Below are positions 43,838 through 55,918 of a stretch of 64,000 bases of DNA, in pieces. Each line of letters starts with the position of its first letter. The stretch's first letter is position 1. Below the pieces are notes generated by a model that worked only from the letters and a program-made list of their open reading frames with translations, had not been told where the DNA came from and ran no database searches. The stretch is taken from positions 135,146,755 through 135,210,754 of the forward strand of contig OW804094.1 of NCBI GenBank assembly GCA_942159475.1, in the 5' to 3' direction. The DNA comes from Sthenelais limicola. Its lineage: Eukaryota; Annelida; Polychaeta; Phyllodocida; Sigalionidae. A program made the position numbers and the translations under genes.

Positions 43838-45335
43838 TCAGGTTAACAGAGGAAATATAGAAAATATAGAACTCAATGCTAATAATTGAATATTTAGTGG
43901 AAAAGATCTGAAAATCTCGTAAATAAATATCAAATTACTAGCTAGCTCCAAGTTCATTTGCTTTTTATTACATGGACATAGCAAAGAATCGTATTGAAAA
44001 ATAATCCATTGTAATTCTGTTTTGATTACCCATCTAATCTTGTATCTAAAAATTATGAACCACAAATTTGAGTATGAATATTCTTTTGTACCCCCTATGT
44101 TGCACCTCCCATGCACTTGTCAATTGTAAACCCATCCCCAGGGATAAGGGGGAATGGTAGGGGGATGTCCAAGACAATATGCCCCCCACCCAATCGGGAA
44201 TTTCTCCTACTTTACTGCTGTATCACAGGGTTTAAAGAATGCGCCTAATGGTGTTGGGGATTTACAAAAATGTCTTGCGCTGGGGGGTCAGGGATTTCAT
44301 CATATGTCCTAACATGCCCAGGACATTACCCTATACCCCGTGGGGTGGGGGTAGGGGTTGCACGCAGGAACCTGGTTATGTCATGAATAAATGAGTAAGA
44401 TATAAATGCAACTATTATATATGATTGGCTTCAGTATGATTAAGATCAATATTCCCATTCACTAATCATGTCCCAAGATATCAGGGGTTTTCCAGGTGAA
44501 CTAAGGTTTATTCACATTTGCCTGTCTCAGGTGCACTATATGACCCTCAGCCCTGATCCAACCACGTCCCGGCAAGCAGACAAAGAAGAAACCTTTTGCT
44601 CATTAGTCTTCAGCCAGAAACGATATCATCAATTAGGTTAAGGCCACATGCTAGACTGATTGGGCTGCTCATGGCAAATGAGATAAAGAATTATAGGAAT
44701 AAAGTGATCGGAATCCAGTGCATTAGGTTATTTTTCTTGGTTAAAGCTGCACTCTCAGTTAACGTTGGTAAAAAACTTCACTTATTATCACTCAACGGCA
44801 GCTGTTTTCGTTGGACAGACTCTACTTCAAATTCTTGTATATAAACATATAAGAGCAGTAGAATATTGATGAATCCAGTCCTATAAATCATAATATGAGT
44901 TAATTTGGTAAGATTGTGTCAGTCATAATAGCTGAGAATGCAGCTATAACTGAAGGATTCATCTAACTGTAAAATAAATCCCTTTATCATAATGCGCATT
45001 CCATATGAGAGGTGCTATAAGTGGGGTGCTATAAAAATATTCATATAGGACGTGTCCTATATGAACTACTTCTTCACCAAGTCGGCCACTTTTATGCAGT
45101 TTTATGCACCAAGTTTTATGCCCATTATGATAAATATAGAATGGAACTCGCCTGCAATAATCTAAACATTTCTTGGACTTGATTTTTCCACATAATCACT
45201 CTGCCTACGGCATCATGCTTATGTGGACAAACCTCGTCCAATACATTTCTGATTATTGCTGGCTCGTTCCATTCTCTCTATAAATACACCACTGGCGTGC
45301 ACGATGGGCTATATATCGCATATTACTAGGCGGTA
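43838..45335. other. No gene recognised
   Basis: Contains frames of 92 codons (43838-44116, minus) and 82 codons (44596-44844, plus) without recognisable domains. CATATAGGAC and GTCCTATATG form a small palindrome at 45043-45064. Nothing else stands out. Confidence 0.4.
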
Positions 45336-45692
45336 TGTGATGTGTCACAGGAAAATGAGTCAGCATTCGCAAAATTGATCTTTCTTTATAGTACGTTATT
45401 CACAAGATCTCCTTTTTGGAATGTTCTCATCTTTGGGATGCTTAGTCCTGCTTGTAGCATGGATACAAGTACCAAATCTCAAGACTGTGTATTGAATATA
45501 TCTATGCATATCCGAAGTTATCCTTGGAAGTATATATGTAACTACTTTACTACAGTGCAGTGACCATCAAGAAAAGCATTCTTTTCTTGCATGAAAAGCA
45601 TAAAAAATATAGAAGCACTTATTAGAATCCGCTTGAGCTCATCTTTTCAAATATAATGGTATCTCAAAATGTTGGGCCTTGTGACACATCAC
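45336..45692 (-). mobile_element. MITE-B copy, right end internally deleted
   Basis: TGTGATGTGTCACAGGAAAA at the left and GTGACACATCAC at the right, TA-flanked (45334-45335, 45693-45694). The stretch GCGACTTGTGACTCATTTTC is missing from the right end, so one inverted repeat is shortened. Confidence 0.87.
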
Positions 45693-46184
45693 TATGAGCA
45701 GTTATCCACAAAAAGGCTGTGGCTTCTTTGAATTCTGTCTAGAGCCTTGTATCATAAAGAATAGTCGCTTGTGCCATACGCCTACAGGGGGAACATGGTC
45801 TTTTAAGTCTACATTCATCGGGATCTCTCCTCCTCAACCTCTTCCCACACTAGCTTCTTTTAATAGCTCATCAACTCTCACACTTGATAGTGATTCTGAG
45901 TGAGGGCATGTATTTTTACTCTGTCTTAAAAACCTGAATTATGGATAAGCGTTTGAATTATATAGATATTGTGTACTATAAAGAAAAAATGCCACTAAAT
46001 ATGTATAAATAGAAATACTATATTGTGTTGGCAATCTCAAGCCTTCATCTCATCGCATTATTGTATATTCACTATATAATCTTCTTTAATCTTGGATTCC
46101 CTAGATTTCTTTTGTCATCTTAAGTTGTCGAAGATCTGGCTGGGACTGGAAGTGCCTTTTTTACATCTTGTTCCTGGACTATAT

Positions 46185-46418
46185 AGGTAAGATTTTCAGA
46201 AAATGTACAATTGGCAGCTGCACACATTTAGTGAATTCTGCTAAATTAAGCTGCAATTTGGCCAATACTAGGTAAATTCGAGAATATTCGTCATTGCATT
46301 GATTCTAGCAATCTGTTTGGTTATGTTAAACTGTATTTTGGACTTTATTTTCGTCAGAAATTCGGATTATTTCAGAGGATTAGTGAAGGTGAATTGTACA
46401 TTTTCTGAAAATCTGACC
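46185..46418 (-). mobile_element. MITE-A copy, complete
   Basis: AGGTAAGATTTTCAGAAAAT to TTTTCTGAAAATCTGACC. The plus-strand frame 46299-46502 is its translation. Confidence 0.92.
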
Positions 46419-46616
46419 AATATGTTCTATTCAGGGTATGCTGTCATTATACAGAGTTTTTTTTGCACATGCATTGCTCTGAAAACAACGTGTCTAGGGT
46501 GAGTTACGCATAGTGCGTATTTCACTAGTGAGTTATGTAGGGTTGTCATGGCAACCAATATGGGTTTTTTTACTAAGATTACCGCTGACATTCAAACTTA
46601 TGAAAGCACTCGTTGT

Positions 46617-46751
46617 TAAACAGATTGTTTGACTCAAGGCAATATCCACTATATTTAGATATACCAAGTATTGACCAATCTTCAGTCAAATTTAGCAGAA
46701 TTTACTAAATGTGTAGATCTACCGATTGTACATTTTTTAAAGATCTGACCC
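46617..46751 (+). mobile_element. MITE-A copy, left half missing
   Basis: Starts AAACAGATTGTTTGACTCAA and runs to TTTTTTAAAGATCTGACCC. It complements the left-half fragments elsewhere; the missing half is not adjacent. Confidence 0.82.
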
Positions 46752-47066
46752 TTGTGTGTATAAACAATGTCCTTCCCTTCCTCGACACATAATCACATTA
46801 TGAAGACGTTGGGATAAGTACATCTAACCTTCCTCTGGGGGCATCCCTGGACGTGTCCATTCACATCTGTCAGAGATATAAGTCCCTAAGAACATTTGTA
46901 GTCTAGATGATGTGGGTAGAAGGGGCACACGGCCTGTCAACCGGCTGTCACAACCATTGATTTACCCGCGTGGAAAGAGTACATTCTGATGTCCTCGTTA
47001 AGGCAACCCATTCAATGTATTGGAGTGTTACACTGAGAGGCTTTTCATACAAATGAATATAAATGT

Positions 47067-47312
47067 GGTGTGTTTCAGGAAAATGAGTCACAAGCCGCAA
47101 AAGATGATATTATTCAAAGTGATTTATTCACAAGTTTTCCCTGTTGGAAATCAGTAATTCTCGGAGGGGTTAAGTGCTCTTAGTAACATAAATACATGTC
47201 CCAAATTTCAAGACTGTGAACTGAATATGTACTTGCATTTCAAAGATCATCCTATGGATTATATTTAGCTACTTTACTAGTAATTGCCCAGCCAGAAAAA
47301 ATTGCAAAGTTT
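47067..47312 (-). mobile_element. MITE-B copy, right half missing
   Basis: TGGTGTGTTTCAGGAAAATG and GTCACAAGCCGCAAAA. It follows the reverse-orientation interior to CCCAGCCAGAAAAAATTGCA and stops. Confidence 0.8.
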
Positions 47313-47364
47313 TACATCCCCTAGGTGGGGCATGGCTTCACTCTTTATATACATATCTATATAA

Positions 47365-47598
47365 GGGTAAGATTTTCAGAAAATGTACAATTCACCTTCA
47401 CCAATCCTCTCAAATAACCCAAATTTAGGCCAGAAATGAGCTTCAAAATGCTGATTAACATAACAGAACAGATACTATAAATCAATGCGATCCCAAATAT
47501 ACTCAGATATACCCGGTATTCAACATTTTTAGCCAAATTTAGCAGACTTTCCTTAATGTGTAGAGCTGCCAATTGTACATTTTCTGATAATCTGTCCC
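47365..47598 (+). mobile_element. MITE-A copy, complete
   Basis: GGGTAAGATTTTCAGAAAAT to TTTTCTGATAATCTGTCCC. Two minus-strand frames here are repeat translations. Confidence 0.92.
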
Positions 47599-47728
47599 AT
47601 ATATGTGACAAATATGTTTATAAGCACGTAACTGTAATAAGCTGGCAGCTATCAAAGGTGTAGTTGAGGTTGTTTGAAGGTCTATCAAGGTTGCCCCCTC
47701 CCCCCGCCACCTTGAAATGATGAATATA

Positions 47729-48130
47729 TGATGTGTTTCAGGAAATAAGTCACAAGTCACAAAAATGATATTTTTTGAGATGTCACCATATTTCAAATGA
47801 TTAGATGATTCCAATGAGAGTAAACAAGTAGGACATCTAATAAATATTTCTATATTTTAATTTTGATATTTTGATTTTGAAAAGAAAAGTTTGTAATATT
47901 TTTTGGTGAACATTTACTAGTTACAGTAGCTAAATATACTCTTTAAGATGACCTTAGAACTACATGAATATATTTAATACAGTGTCTTGAAATTTGGTAA
48001 ATACATTCATACAACTATAAAAGATACGTACCCCAGAGATGAGAACATTCCTACAAAGAGATCTTTAAACAAAACACTATGACAAATATCAATTTTGAGT
48101 GTTGTGCCTCATTTTCTGTAACGCATCACA
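47729..48130 (+). mobile_element. MITE-B copy, complete
   Basis: TGATGTGTTTCAGGAAATAA to CTCATTTTCTGTAACGCATC, with TATA on both sides. The interior AAAGAGATCTTTAAACAAAA is typical of the forward orientation. Confidence 0.88.
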
Positions 48131-48307
48131 TATATACATATTACTGAAAGTTGTCTCTGAAAGTTGTTCCTGTAGCAATAAACTGGGTCACTGAAGATGA
48201 GAGGGAGGAGTTCTAATCAATAAAGTCTTCCACAAAAAGAACGCCTTCAATAATGAGGCGCGGGTCTTCAGTGGGTCATAAAGGGGCACATATTGCCATT
48301 CATACAT

Positions 48308-48541
48308 GGGTCAGATTTTCAGAAAATGCACAATCTACATTTGTATACATCAATCAAATTCTGCTAAATTAGAGTGAAAATTGATAAACACTAGGTATAA
48401 CTGAGTATATTCTGTATTGTATTCATTCAATAAATCTGTCTTGTTATGTTGAACTCTATTTTGAACCTGATTGTCATCTTAAATTTGGTTATTTGAGAGG
48501 GTTGGTGAAGGCGAATTGTACGTTTTCTGAAGATCTGACCC
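48308..48541 (-). mobile_element. MITE-A copy, complete
   Basis: GGGTCAGATTTTCAGAAAAT to GTTTTCTGAAGATCTGACCC. Its interior (CTACATTTGTATACATCAAT, CCTGATTGTCATCTTAAATT) is closest to 35833-36067. Confidence 0.92.
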
Positions 48542-48691
48542 ACAAGCTGAATCCTAGAGCTATTTTTGTGATAGGGTGCATTGCAATATATACGATTGTG
48601 TGTTAAACCACTCTTAGAGGCCAGGTAACTCCCTCTTAGCAAAACTTGCATTGCACTATATATGATTATTTTCTGAGTCTAGTCTGAGAGA

Positions 48692-48862
48692 GTGGTCCTG
48701 GGTATGACCATAAAGTGCCTTTCTGTCTCTTTTTCTCTATCTCTCTCGCCCTTCTTCTCTATCTCTATTTCTTAAACTGCCTCCCTCTTAGCTCTCCCGC
48801 CCTTGGTATAACCATCTTAAATGTGTTGATAAGGGCGTAAAACAGCCAATCTCACTCACTCA
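48692..48862 (-). mobile_element. Retroposon H, copy 2 (SINE-like)
   Basis: Perfect 13-bp direct repeats CTAGTCTGAGAGA at 48679-48691 and 48863-48875. Read on the minus strand it begins GTGAGTGAGTGAGATTGG, then TTTTACGCCCTTATCAACAC, then a GAGA-rich region ending CATACCCAGGACC. About 171 bp, colinear with copy 1. Confidence 0.87.
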
Positions 48863-49457
48863 CTAGTCTGAGAGAACTGAGAGACCTCTTACCTCGCAGA
48901 AATGCATGAGTTGCAATGTAACAATATATGTCATAAAGCCCTCGTAGTCGTAACTTTAAGAGGGTGTTACGAGGCCTATTGATAAGGTATGATCTTATCA
49001 TGTATAGTACAATGCACCCTCAGTGTGATGAACTAACCTTTTTTTTGCCTTCTATACATTTATTTAAAATTGATAAAAGTATACGTGTACAGGATTATAA
49101 AAACAACAATTCGTCAATACTAAATTATTTGTCGAGGCATTCTTAATGCACTCAACCAACACAATTAATTTTTCTGGGTATTTCCCATCAATAATGTAGT
49201 CCTATAATGCTGTAAAAAAAATCTCGGAGTTTGGGTTTGTGTAGATGAATAATCTAGACGTAGGCGTGTAAGGCGACCCTATCCTCAGGTGGTGTTACTT
49301 TGTAAACTCTCTGGAAAATGGACGGCATAAACACAATACACTGACCTGAAATTTAAAAAGCTTTTAGAAGAAAACCTATCCATAAAATTCAGCCATTCTT
49401 AAGGACAGAAGCGGCATGAATAAAGTCGATGCGAGTGAGTGGGAGGTTTTCATACTA

Positions 49458-49693
49458 GGGTCAGATTTTCAGAAAATGTACAATTGTCAGCTCTACACAT
49501 TTGAGTAAATTCTGCTGAATAAGGCTAAAACAAAGGGTAAATACTGGGTATATCTGAGTATATTTGGTATTAGGGGATTTAAACAATGTTTTGGTTAAGT
49601 TGAATTATATTTCGAACCTAATTTCTGTCTTAAATGTGGGAAATTTGAGAGATTTGCTGAAAGTGAATTGTACATTTTCTGACCATCAGACCC
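49458..49693 (-). mobile_element. MITE-A copy, complete
   Basis: GGGTCAGATTTTCAGAAAAT to TTTTCTGACCATCAGACCC. The interior is diverged (GGGAAATTTGAGAGATTTGC). Confidence 0.9.
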
Positions 49694-49860
49694 ACAACCT
49701 GCTGGTCGTGCTGTTCTTGAGTTGTACATGATGTCAGCAGAATTTCCTCCTGCGTTATTTGGAAATCACTACTCGATGAATGTTTCTTTTTCTATTTGTA
49801 TACTTTCGCCTATGGTGTTGTCACCATTTAGCAACGGGATAAGATGATAAACTCCGGTCC

Positions 49861-50090
49861 GTTTTTTTTTGTTTTATTTAGAATACTTATACAGCATATC
49901 AACAAATGTGATATTTTATTTTTTAAAGGGAACGGAGGGTGTTTTAGCTACGTTCAAATAAACAAATACAATTATACTAACAACTAGTCATGTAACCGAT
50001 ACAATGTCTGATTTGTAAAACAGGTCTGCTTCAGTGGTATGGGCTCACGGATGATATAGTTTAGAATTCCATGCTGTCTCTAACTACCAT
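49861..50090 (-). mobile_element. Retroposon I, copy 2
   Basis: T-rich start, ATTTAGAATACTTATACAGC, then TATGGGCTCACGGATGA, then AATTCCATGCTGTCTCTAAC. Same order of blocks as 25459-25668. Confidence 0.6.
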
Positions 50091-50149
50091 GTTTTATGTT
50101 TGTTGACTCCAAAACATATCTTCATCAATACAGTAGTTCATATTTCCTT

Positions 50150-50312
50150 TTTTATTCAGGATGTTTATACAGCAAAGTAAAAAATAAGAGTGATCAAGTA
50201 TGAAATGCAGGAGTTCGTACAATGAAACATTTTTATGACGTGGGCTCACGGGATTAATTCAACTAGGAATAGCCATGATTTTCTGCCCACTGATGTGTCT
50301 AACTAAGCTAAC
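50150..50312 (-). mobile_element. Retroposon I, copy 3
   Basis: TTTTTTATTCAGGATGTTTA with TACAGCAAAGTAA, then GTGGGCTCACGGGATTAATT, then CATGATTTTCTGCCCACTGA with GTGTCTAACTA. Adjacent to copy 2 in the same orientation. Confidence 0.62.
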
Positions 50313-50637
50313 TGCATCTAATGGATGCTGAGCTAGGATTTCTTAACGCTAGAACATTTTGGATATAGGAATATAGGAGTCCATTATATGATAGTTTCAA
50401 TAGTGGGGGGGGGGACAAATAAGTATGATTACAGCCAGCAAAACATCTATAATTCCAAATCAATAAGCCGACCAGTTTGGTATTTCTTTTTGAAAAGACA
50501 TGCATTCTGTTTTTATACATTAATTTATTTATTCATTTTTATAAATGAAAAAAGGAATAAGAAAGCAATCCTGACTTAATACTCTGCACCATTATTGACC
50601 AAATTAGTATGAAATGTAATTCAAAATTGTTAGGCAC

Positions 50638-50679
50638 TCTTTTTTTTTCTTTTTTTTTTGGGGGGGGGGGGGGGGGGTT
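50638..50679. repeat. T-rich then G17 homopolymer tract
   Basis: A T/C tract runs into a long uninterrupted G run (about 17 bases). G runs of this length are prone to assembly and sequencing error. Confidence 0.9.
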
Positions 50680-51153
50680 ATTATGTCACCTACTACCGAT
50701 ATTCCTTCATTTTCCCATGATGGGTATAGGAACGTAGCCCTTTGTATTTTATCAACCTGTTATACCAAAGTCTCTCTTTTCTTATTTGAGAAGCAGTCGT
50801 TGGTTTGAGATTAAAGTAATATTTGTCCCATATATTAAATATTTCTTTGTAGAGCTCATTTAGATAACTCACAGGCTTGCTCCTAGAGAGGAGTATGTTT
50901 TCTATATGTTAGGCACTCTTGGGAGAACTGTGTAAGTATGTCCATTTTCCTGATTCTGTAATTGTACTTCAAAAGGAAATAAAAACACTTGTTGTCGAAG
51001 ACACTCATCGAAAAATAACCATGGGGAAATCAATTCCATATTCCTTTCCCATCACCTGGGCACTTTGGTCTCTTCTGCCTCAATCTGAAGGCTTCCCGGT
51101 GAGTGGCTGCTACTCTGATGTTTTACCATTCATTAGTACAACATGCACCATAT

Positions 51154-51387
51154 GGGTCAGATTTTCAGAAAATGTACAATTGACAGCTGTACACATCTAA
51201 TATATTCTGCTAATTGGGCTGCAATTTGGCCAATATTAGGTACATTCAAGTATATTCGCAATTGCATTGATTCTAGCAATCTGTCTGGTTAGGTTGAACT
51301 GTATTTTGAACTTTATTTTCATCTGATATTTCGGTTATTTGAGAAGATTGGCGAAGTTGAATTTTACATTTTCTGAAAATCTGACCC
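51154..51387 (-). mobile_element. MITE-A copy, complete
   Basis: GGGTCAGATTTTCAGAAAAT to TTTTCTGAAAATCTGACCC, ATAT on both sides. Among the least diverged ends in the window. Confidence 0.94.
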
Positions 51388-51477
51388 ATATGATGGTTCC
51401 TCTAATGGATAGTAGTCATAACAGATGTTTCATTGAGTGCCGAAATAATTAGTAATGGCCCAGCAGTAGAGTCAATA

Positions 51478-51887
51478 TGTGATCCGTTTTAGGAAAATGA
51501 GTCATAAGTCGCAAAATATGGATTTTGAGATATCATCATACCTAAAAAGAGGATATCAAGCCGATTCCAATGATAGTAAACATGCAGGACATTTAAGAAG
51601 CCTTTCTATGTTTTATGTTTGATATTTTTGTTTTTGGAAAAAAGTTTGCAATGTTTCTGGATGGGTAATTATCAGTAAAGTAACTAAATATACTCCATAC
51701 AAAGGCCTTCAAAACGCAGGGATATACTTAATACAATGTCCCGAAATTTGTTACATGGATTTATATAACTATAAGTACTAAACCCTCTAAAAAATCATAA
51801 CATTTCAATAAAGGGATCTTGTGACAAAAACAATATGAAAAATATCAATTTTGCGATTTATGACTCATTTTCCTAAAACACATCACA
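51478..51887 (+). mobile_element. MITE-B copy, complete
   Basis: TGTGATCCGTTTTAGGAAAA to TTTTCCTAAAACACATCACA, TA-flanked (51476-51477, 51888-51889). Its left tip TGTGATCCGTTTT is shared with 16203 and marks a subgroup. Confidence 0.93.
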
Positions 51888-52150
51888 TATAAGCTCAAAA
51901 ATAGCCCAACCTGGAACAAATTCCAACAATACGTTTTGTTCCTAGCTGTTCCTAGTAATTTCAGATGTTCTGAACAACATATCAAAAGTTTGACGGGAGG
52001 TCAGGAAAGTACAAAAATACGCAAAACAAAATGGCCACCTCTCGTGATTTTAGACACAATATTTCAAGGTAAAATCAAGATAGAATGTTTTAGGCTCAAG
52101 TGTGAATATAGATGAACACTATTCCCCATCATTTAATATACATATCGTAT

Positions 52151-52385
52151 GGCTCAGATCGTCAGAAAATGTACAATTGGCAGCTCTACACATTTAGGAA
52201 ATTCTTCTAAATTAGGCTGAAAAATGATGAATACCGGGTACATCTGTGTATATTTTGTATCACATTGATTTAAAGCATCAATTCTGTTATGTTAAACTGC
52301 ATTTTGAAGCTTATTTTTTTCTTAAATGTGGGTTATTTGAGAAAATAGGTGAAGGCGAATTGTACATTTTCTGACAATCTGACCC
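52151..52385 (-). mobile_element. MITE-A copy, complete
   Basis: GGCTCAGATCGTCAGAAAAT to TTTTCTGACAATCTGACCC; its interior resembles 58637-58872 (GAAGCTTATTTTTTTCTTAA). Confidence 0.92.
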
Positions 52386-52413
52386 GTATACATGGGTGAG
52401 ATGATGTACAATA

Positions 52414-52661
52414 GGGGATTTGCATCTTCGCCTTATTAAATCTTGATTTGAATGGAATTATGGGAAATCATGCATGCCAGTGTAAAAGCTATAGAAAACA
52501 TGTCATGTTCAGCATGGCATGTTGTTTTTTTTTTGTTTTTTTTTATCAGCATGGCATATTTAACTAACTCAAGATATTAGTGAAAATATCCTTGCAATTT
52601 ACTATAGAAATGTTGGTAAATGTTTGCAAAATGACATGCGCAGTGGCACATGCAAGTCCCC
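52414..52661 (+). mobile_element. MITE-F copy 2, internally shortened
   Basis: GGGGATTTGCATCTTCGCC to CACATGCAAGTCCCC, with TACAATA at the left mirrored by TATTGTA at the right. The middle is replaced by a T-rich tract (52524-52547). Confidence 0.82.
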
Positions 52662-52989
52662 TATTGTACATTTGCCGGTCCCTTCACCCACAGAGTTATC
52701 TTTATAGGATGATTTTAGGCATCAAAGGCGTGACTACAGTAAAGAATTCAGTTCCTAAATTAGAACAATCAGACGGAAATTATAGCAAGCTGTCAAATGT
52801 ATTCTTATGCCGTCCCCTCTGAGGATACAAAAACATAATTGGAATTACAGGAAATAAATTTCCGATGAACCAGCTGCGGGACAGTTTGTTTTCTAATGGA
52901 TGTCCTCTATACAGGAGAACTGCTGACAAAAATGCAAACTCATAATTGACTTTTCTTGTTTCATTAAAAGGTAGGCACAATATGGTAAT

Positions 52990-53325
52990 AGCGGATTTGC
53001 ATAGCCGCCATTTTGAAACTAAATTCGCTTGGAGTTATGGGACTAATGGAACAGTTTCGAATCTATAGAAAACAAGTCATGTTCATCATGGACTATTCAT
53101 CAATGTCCTAATATCAATATCCATGTATGATACATGTTTCCCAAGCCTTCATCTTTCCCATCATGCATTTGGTTTTCATGGGACATTTATACAAACTCTG
53201 ATATTAGTGAAAACATTCTTGCAATTTTCGATGGACATTTTGCCAAATGTTTGTACGTCAGATTTGTACAGAATCCATCCCATGTTACACAGTAACAGAC
53301 ATGCGCAGTGGCACATGCAAATCCT
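52990..53325 (+). mobile_element. MITE-F copy 3
   Basis: GCGGATTTGCATAGCCGCCA, then GGAGTTATGGGACTAATGGA, CATCTTTCCCATCATGCATT and GCGCAGTGGCACATGCAAAT. The right tip (CCCC) is degraded. Confidence 0.82.
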
Positions 53326-54797
53326 TCATCCTTCATCCATCCTCATCCTTCATTCACTTCAGTGTTTCAACTACTGATTGTGTCTTTGTAGAAATAAGTA
53401 ATTAATTTCGACACCAATTGGAGACTTGCGAGAAGTAGAAATTGTCCAACCACATTGGTTTCATTTGGAATAATAAGAAATAGTGCAAACCCAAATTACT
53501 TTTCTAATTAATACTTTTGGCGAATACCGGAATCCTTTTTTTCAATACTTCTCTCTTTCATCATCTTACTTGGGGAATCTTAGATTAAATTAAAAATACT
53601 TGAATTAAGAGACTAACAAATTGTATTATTAATCCTTTTTATCCCTAGTTGCTAGCAAAAATAAAAAAGTAAATCAAAATTCGAGGGAAAGCTGTTAATT
53701 CCTCGGGGAACAAATGGAGGGCAGAATTGAGAAAAATTGTTTTCGGTCGATTACTTGGAAATGCAGCTTTTAGAAAGATTCTTTTTAAAATTTCTCTTAA
53801 GAATGTAACTAATTGTGTAATTGTAACAGAATGTTCCCTCTTTCCAATCTAAATCAGGCTCCAATGACAAATGAATGCATTAGGACTGGCTACCAATTTC
53901 TTCATAGGAGTCGACAGTACGATGTTCTGAAAAGCTGGAGATTTTTCCCACAAATTGAAGCACTCTATCATCGCAAATGGTTTCCGAACCAGTGGAAAAT
54001 ATCAATCACTTAGGCCTGTCACCATACATAATCTGTTTTCAAATTAAAACTGTTCTCAGATTAACAGCTATACATTACGTTGGCATGAAATAAGATAGGG
54101 TATTATCATTCAATGGAACCCAAATGTTCTTTTCTTTCACAAAAAACTTCCATTTATATTTTTGACCCAGGCTCCTTTGTTGTTGTTTTAAGGAGAATAA
54201 TATAAATATACACACATATGTGAATATGTAATATATTGTATAAGAAATACCAAAGAAACCTGATGACTTTAACTGTATACATCGGCGGGTATGAGTGGTA
54301 ACCTTCGTATCATAGTCAAGGTATTTCCAATTATTGTTTAATTCTGTATTGTATCTACACTTCTTATCTAAGCTATACTGTTATTGTTTCACTTCGGACT
54401 TCGTGATCGGACACTAAATTAACTTATTACTCACATTAGTGAACTTCTATAGATTAATGGTTTTGATTCATAAAATATTTAGAATGAAATGTGATTTCCT
54501 GAGTTATCAAACATATTTTCATAAACTATTTTACCAGTATTCTATCTTTTAAACCATTTTATCATAGGTTCTTAAGCAACAACAATAACACTTGTAGTAA
54601 ACAGAGAGCAGTGAATTGATTCTTATGGTTTCCATCACGCAATCTCTGAATTCTAGTATATCGTCTGGATACTAGGCTGATCATAAAATAACCAGATTGC
54701 ATGCCGAAACTAAAACTTCAAGGTCCATTGAAATCATGCTTCTAGATGCTTCAAAAGCATCTGGGTGTTATTGCTACTGGATGTATGGCATTGTATA
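53326..54797. other. No gene or repeat recognised
   Basis: AT-rich. A 66-codon frame at 53813-54013 has no recognisable domain. CATCCTTCATCCATCCTCAT at about 53330 is a short CATCC-type repeat. Confidence 0.4.
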
Positions 54798-55442
54798 GGG
54801 GATTTGCATAGCCGCCATTTTGAATCTTGGCGAGATATGACTACTGATTTTTTCTGTGAAAAAGCCGACAGGCTACTTCCTCAGCACCAATTACGTCATA
54901 CCCGATACATCGAAGAACGCAATAGAGAGAGAAACACCATTTATTGACCACTTTTCAACCTCACTGTATAGGAATTGACAATGATATTCATTGTAATAGC
55001 ATCTACAGACATTTCCCTCTTAATTTTGGTGGGAGTGTCATTGAAAATGAGAAAAACAATCCATATTTATACAGAATAATAGCCTAATTAAGACCACTCA
55101 AAATTGCCATCAAATCTTGCGGTTTTGCTTCTGGATTCGCATGGAATTATGGAACTAATGGTATAGTGCAAAACGCATAGAAAACCTGTTATGTTCAGCA
55201 TGGACTATTTGCCAATGCTCTATTGTCAATATCCATGTCTTATACATAATTCTATCTCACAAGTCCCATCTGTCCCATCATGCATTTGGTTTTCATAGAT
55301 GATTAATACAAGCTCTGAAATTGGTGCAAACATTCTAGCAATTTACGATAAAATATTGTCAGATATTTTTATGTCAGATTTCAACAGAATCCATACCAGC
55401 ATGCAATTTAACAGACATGCACACTGGCATATGCAAATCCCC
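54798..55442 (+). mobile_element. MITE-F copy 4 with a ~280-bp insertion
   Basis: GGGGATTTGCATAGCCGCCA (left) and ATATGCAAATCCCC (right), flanked by TATA/TATT. Family sequence breaks at 54835 after GAATCTTG and resumes near 55119 after AAATCTTG. The insert is therefore bounded by AATCTTG on both sides, a possible 7-bp target duplication. The insert is of unknown type. Confidence 0.78.
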
Positions 55443-55570
55443 TATTGCGCAAGAAAGCACAAAGTAACTAGGTCTGGTCGTATATATATATATTATCCCT
55501 CAGGGCAATAGGCAGAACAAGCGATTCCTGAGACATGATATTTCCATTACCAAAAGTCACTATCCCCAGG

Positions 55571-55882
55571 TGTGATGTGATTTAGGAAAATGAGTCACAA
55601 ACTTTCTATTTTTGAATAGATTTATGGGAATTTATTTCATTTTGGGGCTTGCCTAACGCTTCCTGTAGCATATATACATATGTATCAAATATCAAAACAG
55701 TGTATTAAATATATCCATGCATTTCTAAGGTCAACATAATATACAGTATATTTAGCTACTTTACTAGTAATTGTCCACCCAGAGATATCACAAACTCTCA
55801 AAACCTTTCTCAAAACTAAAAATATCAAACTTAAAATACATATATAAAGTGTCCTATTGTTTTGAATTGGCTTGATCTCATT
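55571..55882 (-). mobile_element. MITE-B copy bracketed by a ~36-bp direct repeat
   Basis: Left end TGTGATGTGATTTAGGAAAA, interior through GGCTTGATCTCATTTGCG. The right inverted end is absent. GCGATTCCTGAGACATGATA with TTTCCATTACCAAAA occurs identically at 55521-55555 and 55884-55918 on either side. Confidence 0.78.
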
Positions 55883-55918
55883 TGCGATTCCTGAGACATG
55901 ATATTTCCATTACCAAAA

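Noticed and set aside
43838..44116. 92-codon hydrophobic minus-strand frame
   Set aside because: Composition matches AT-rich non-coding DNA and no motif is recognised.
50638..50679. G17 tract as a telomere or regulatory G-quadruplex site
   Set aside because: It is a plain homopolymer next to a T tract without telomeric units; probably slippage or assembly uncertainty.
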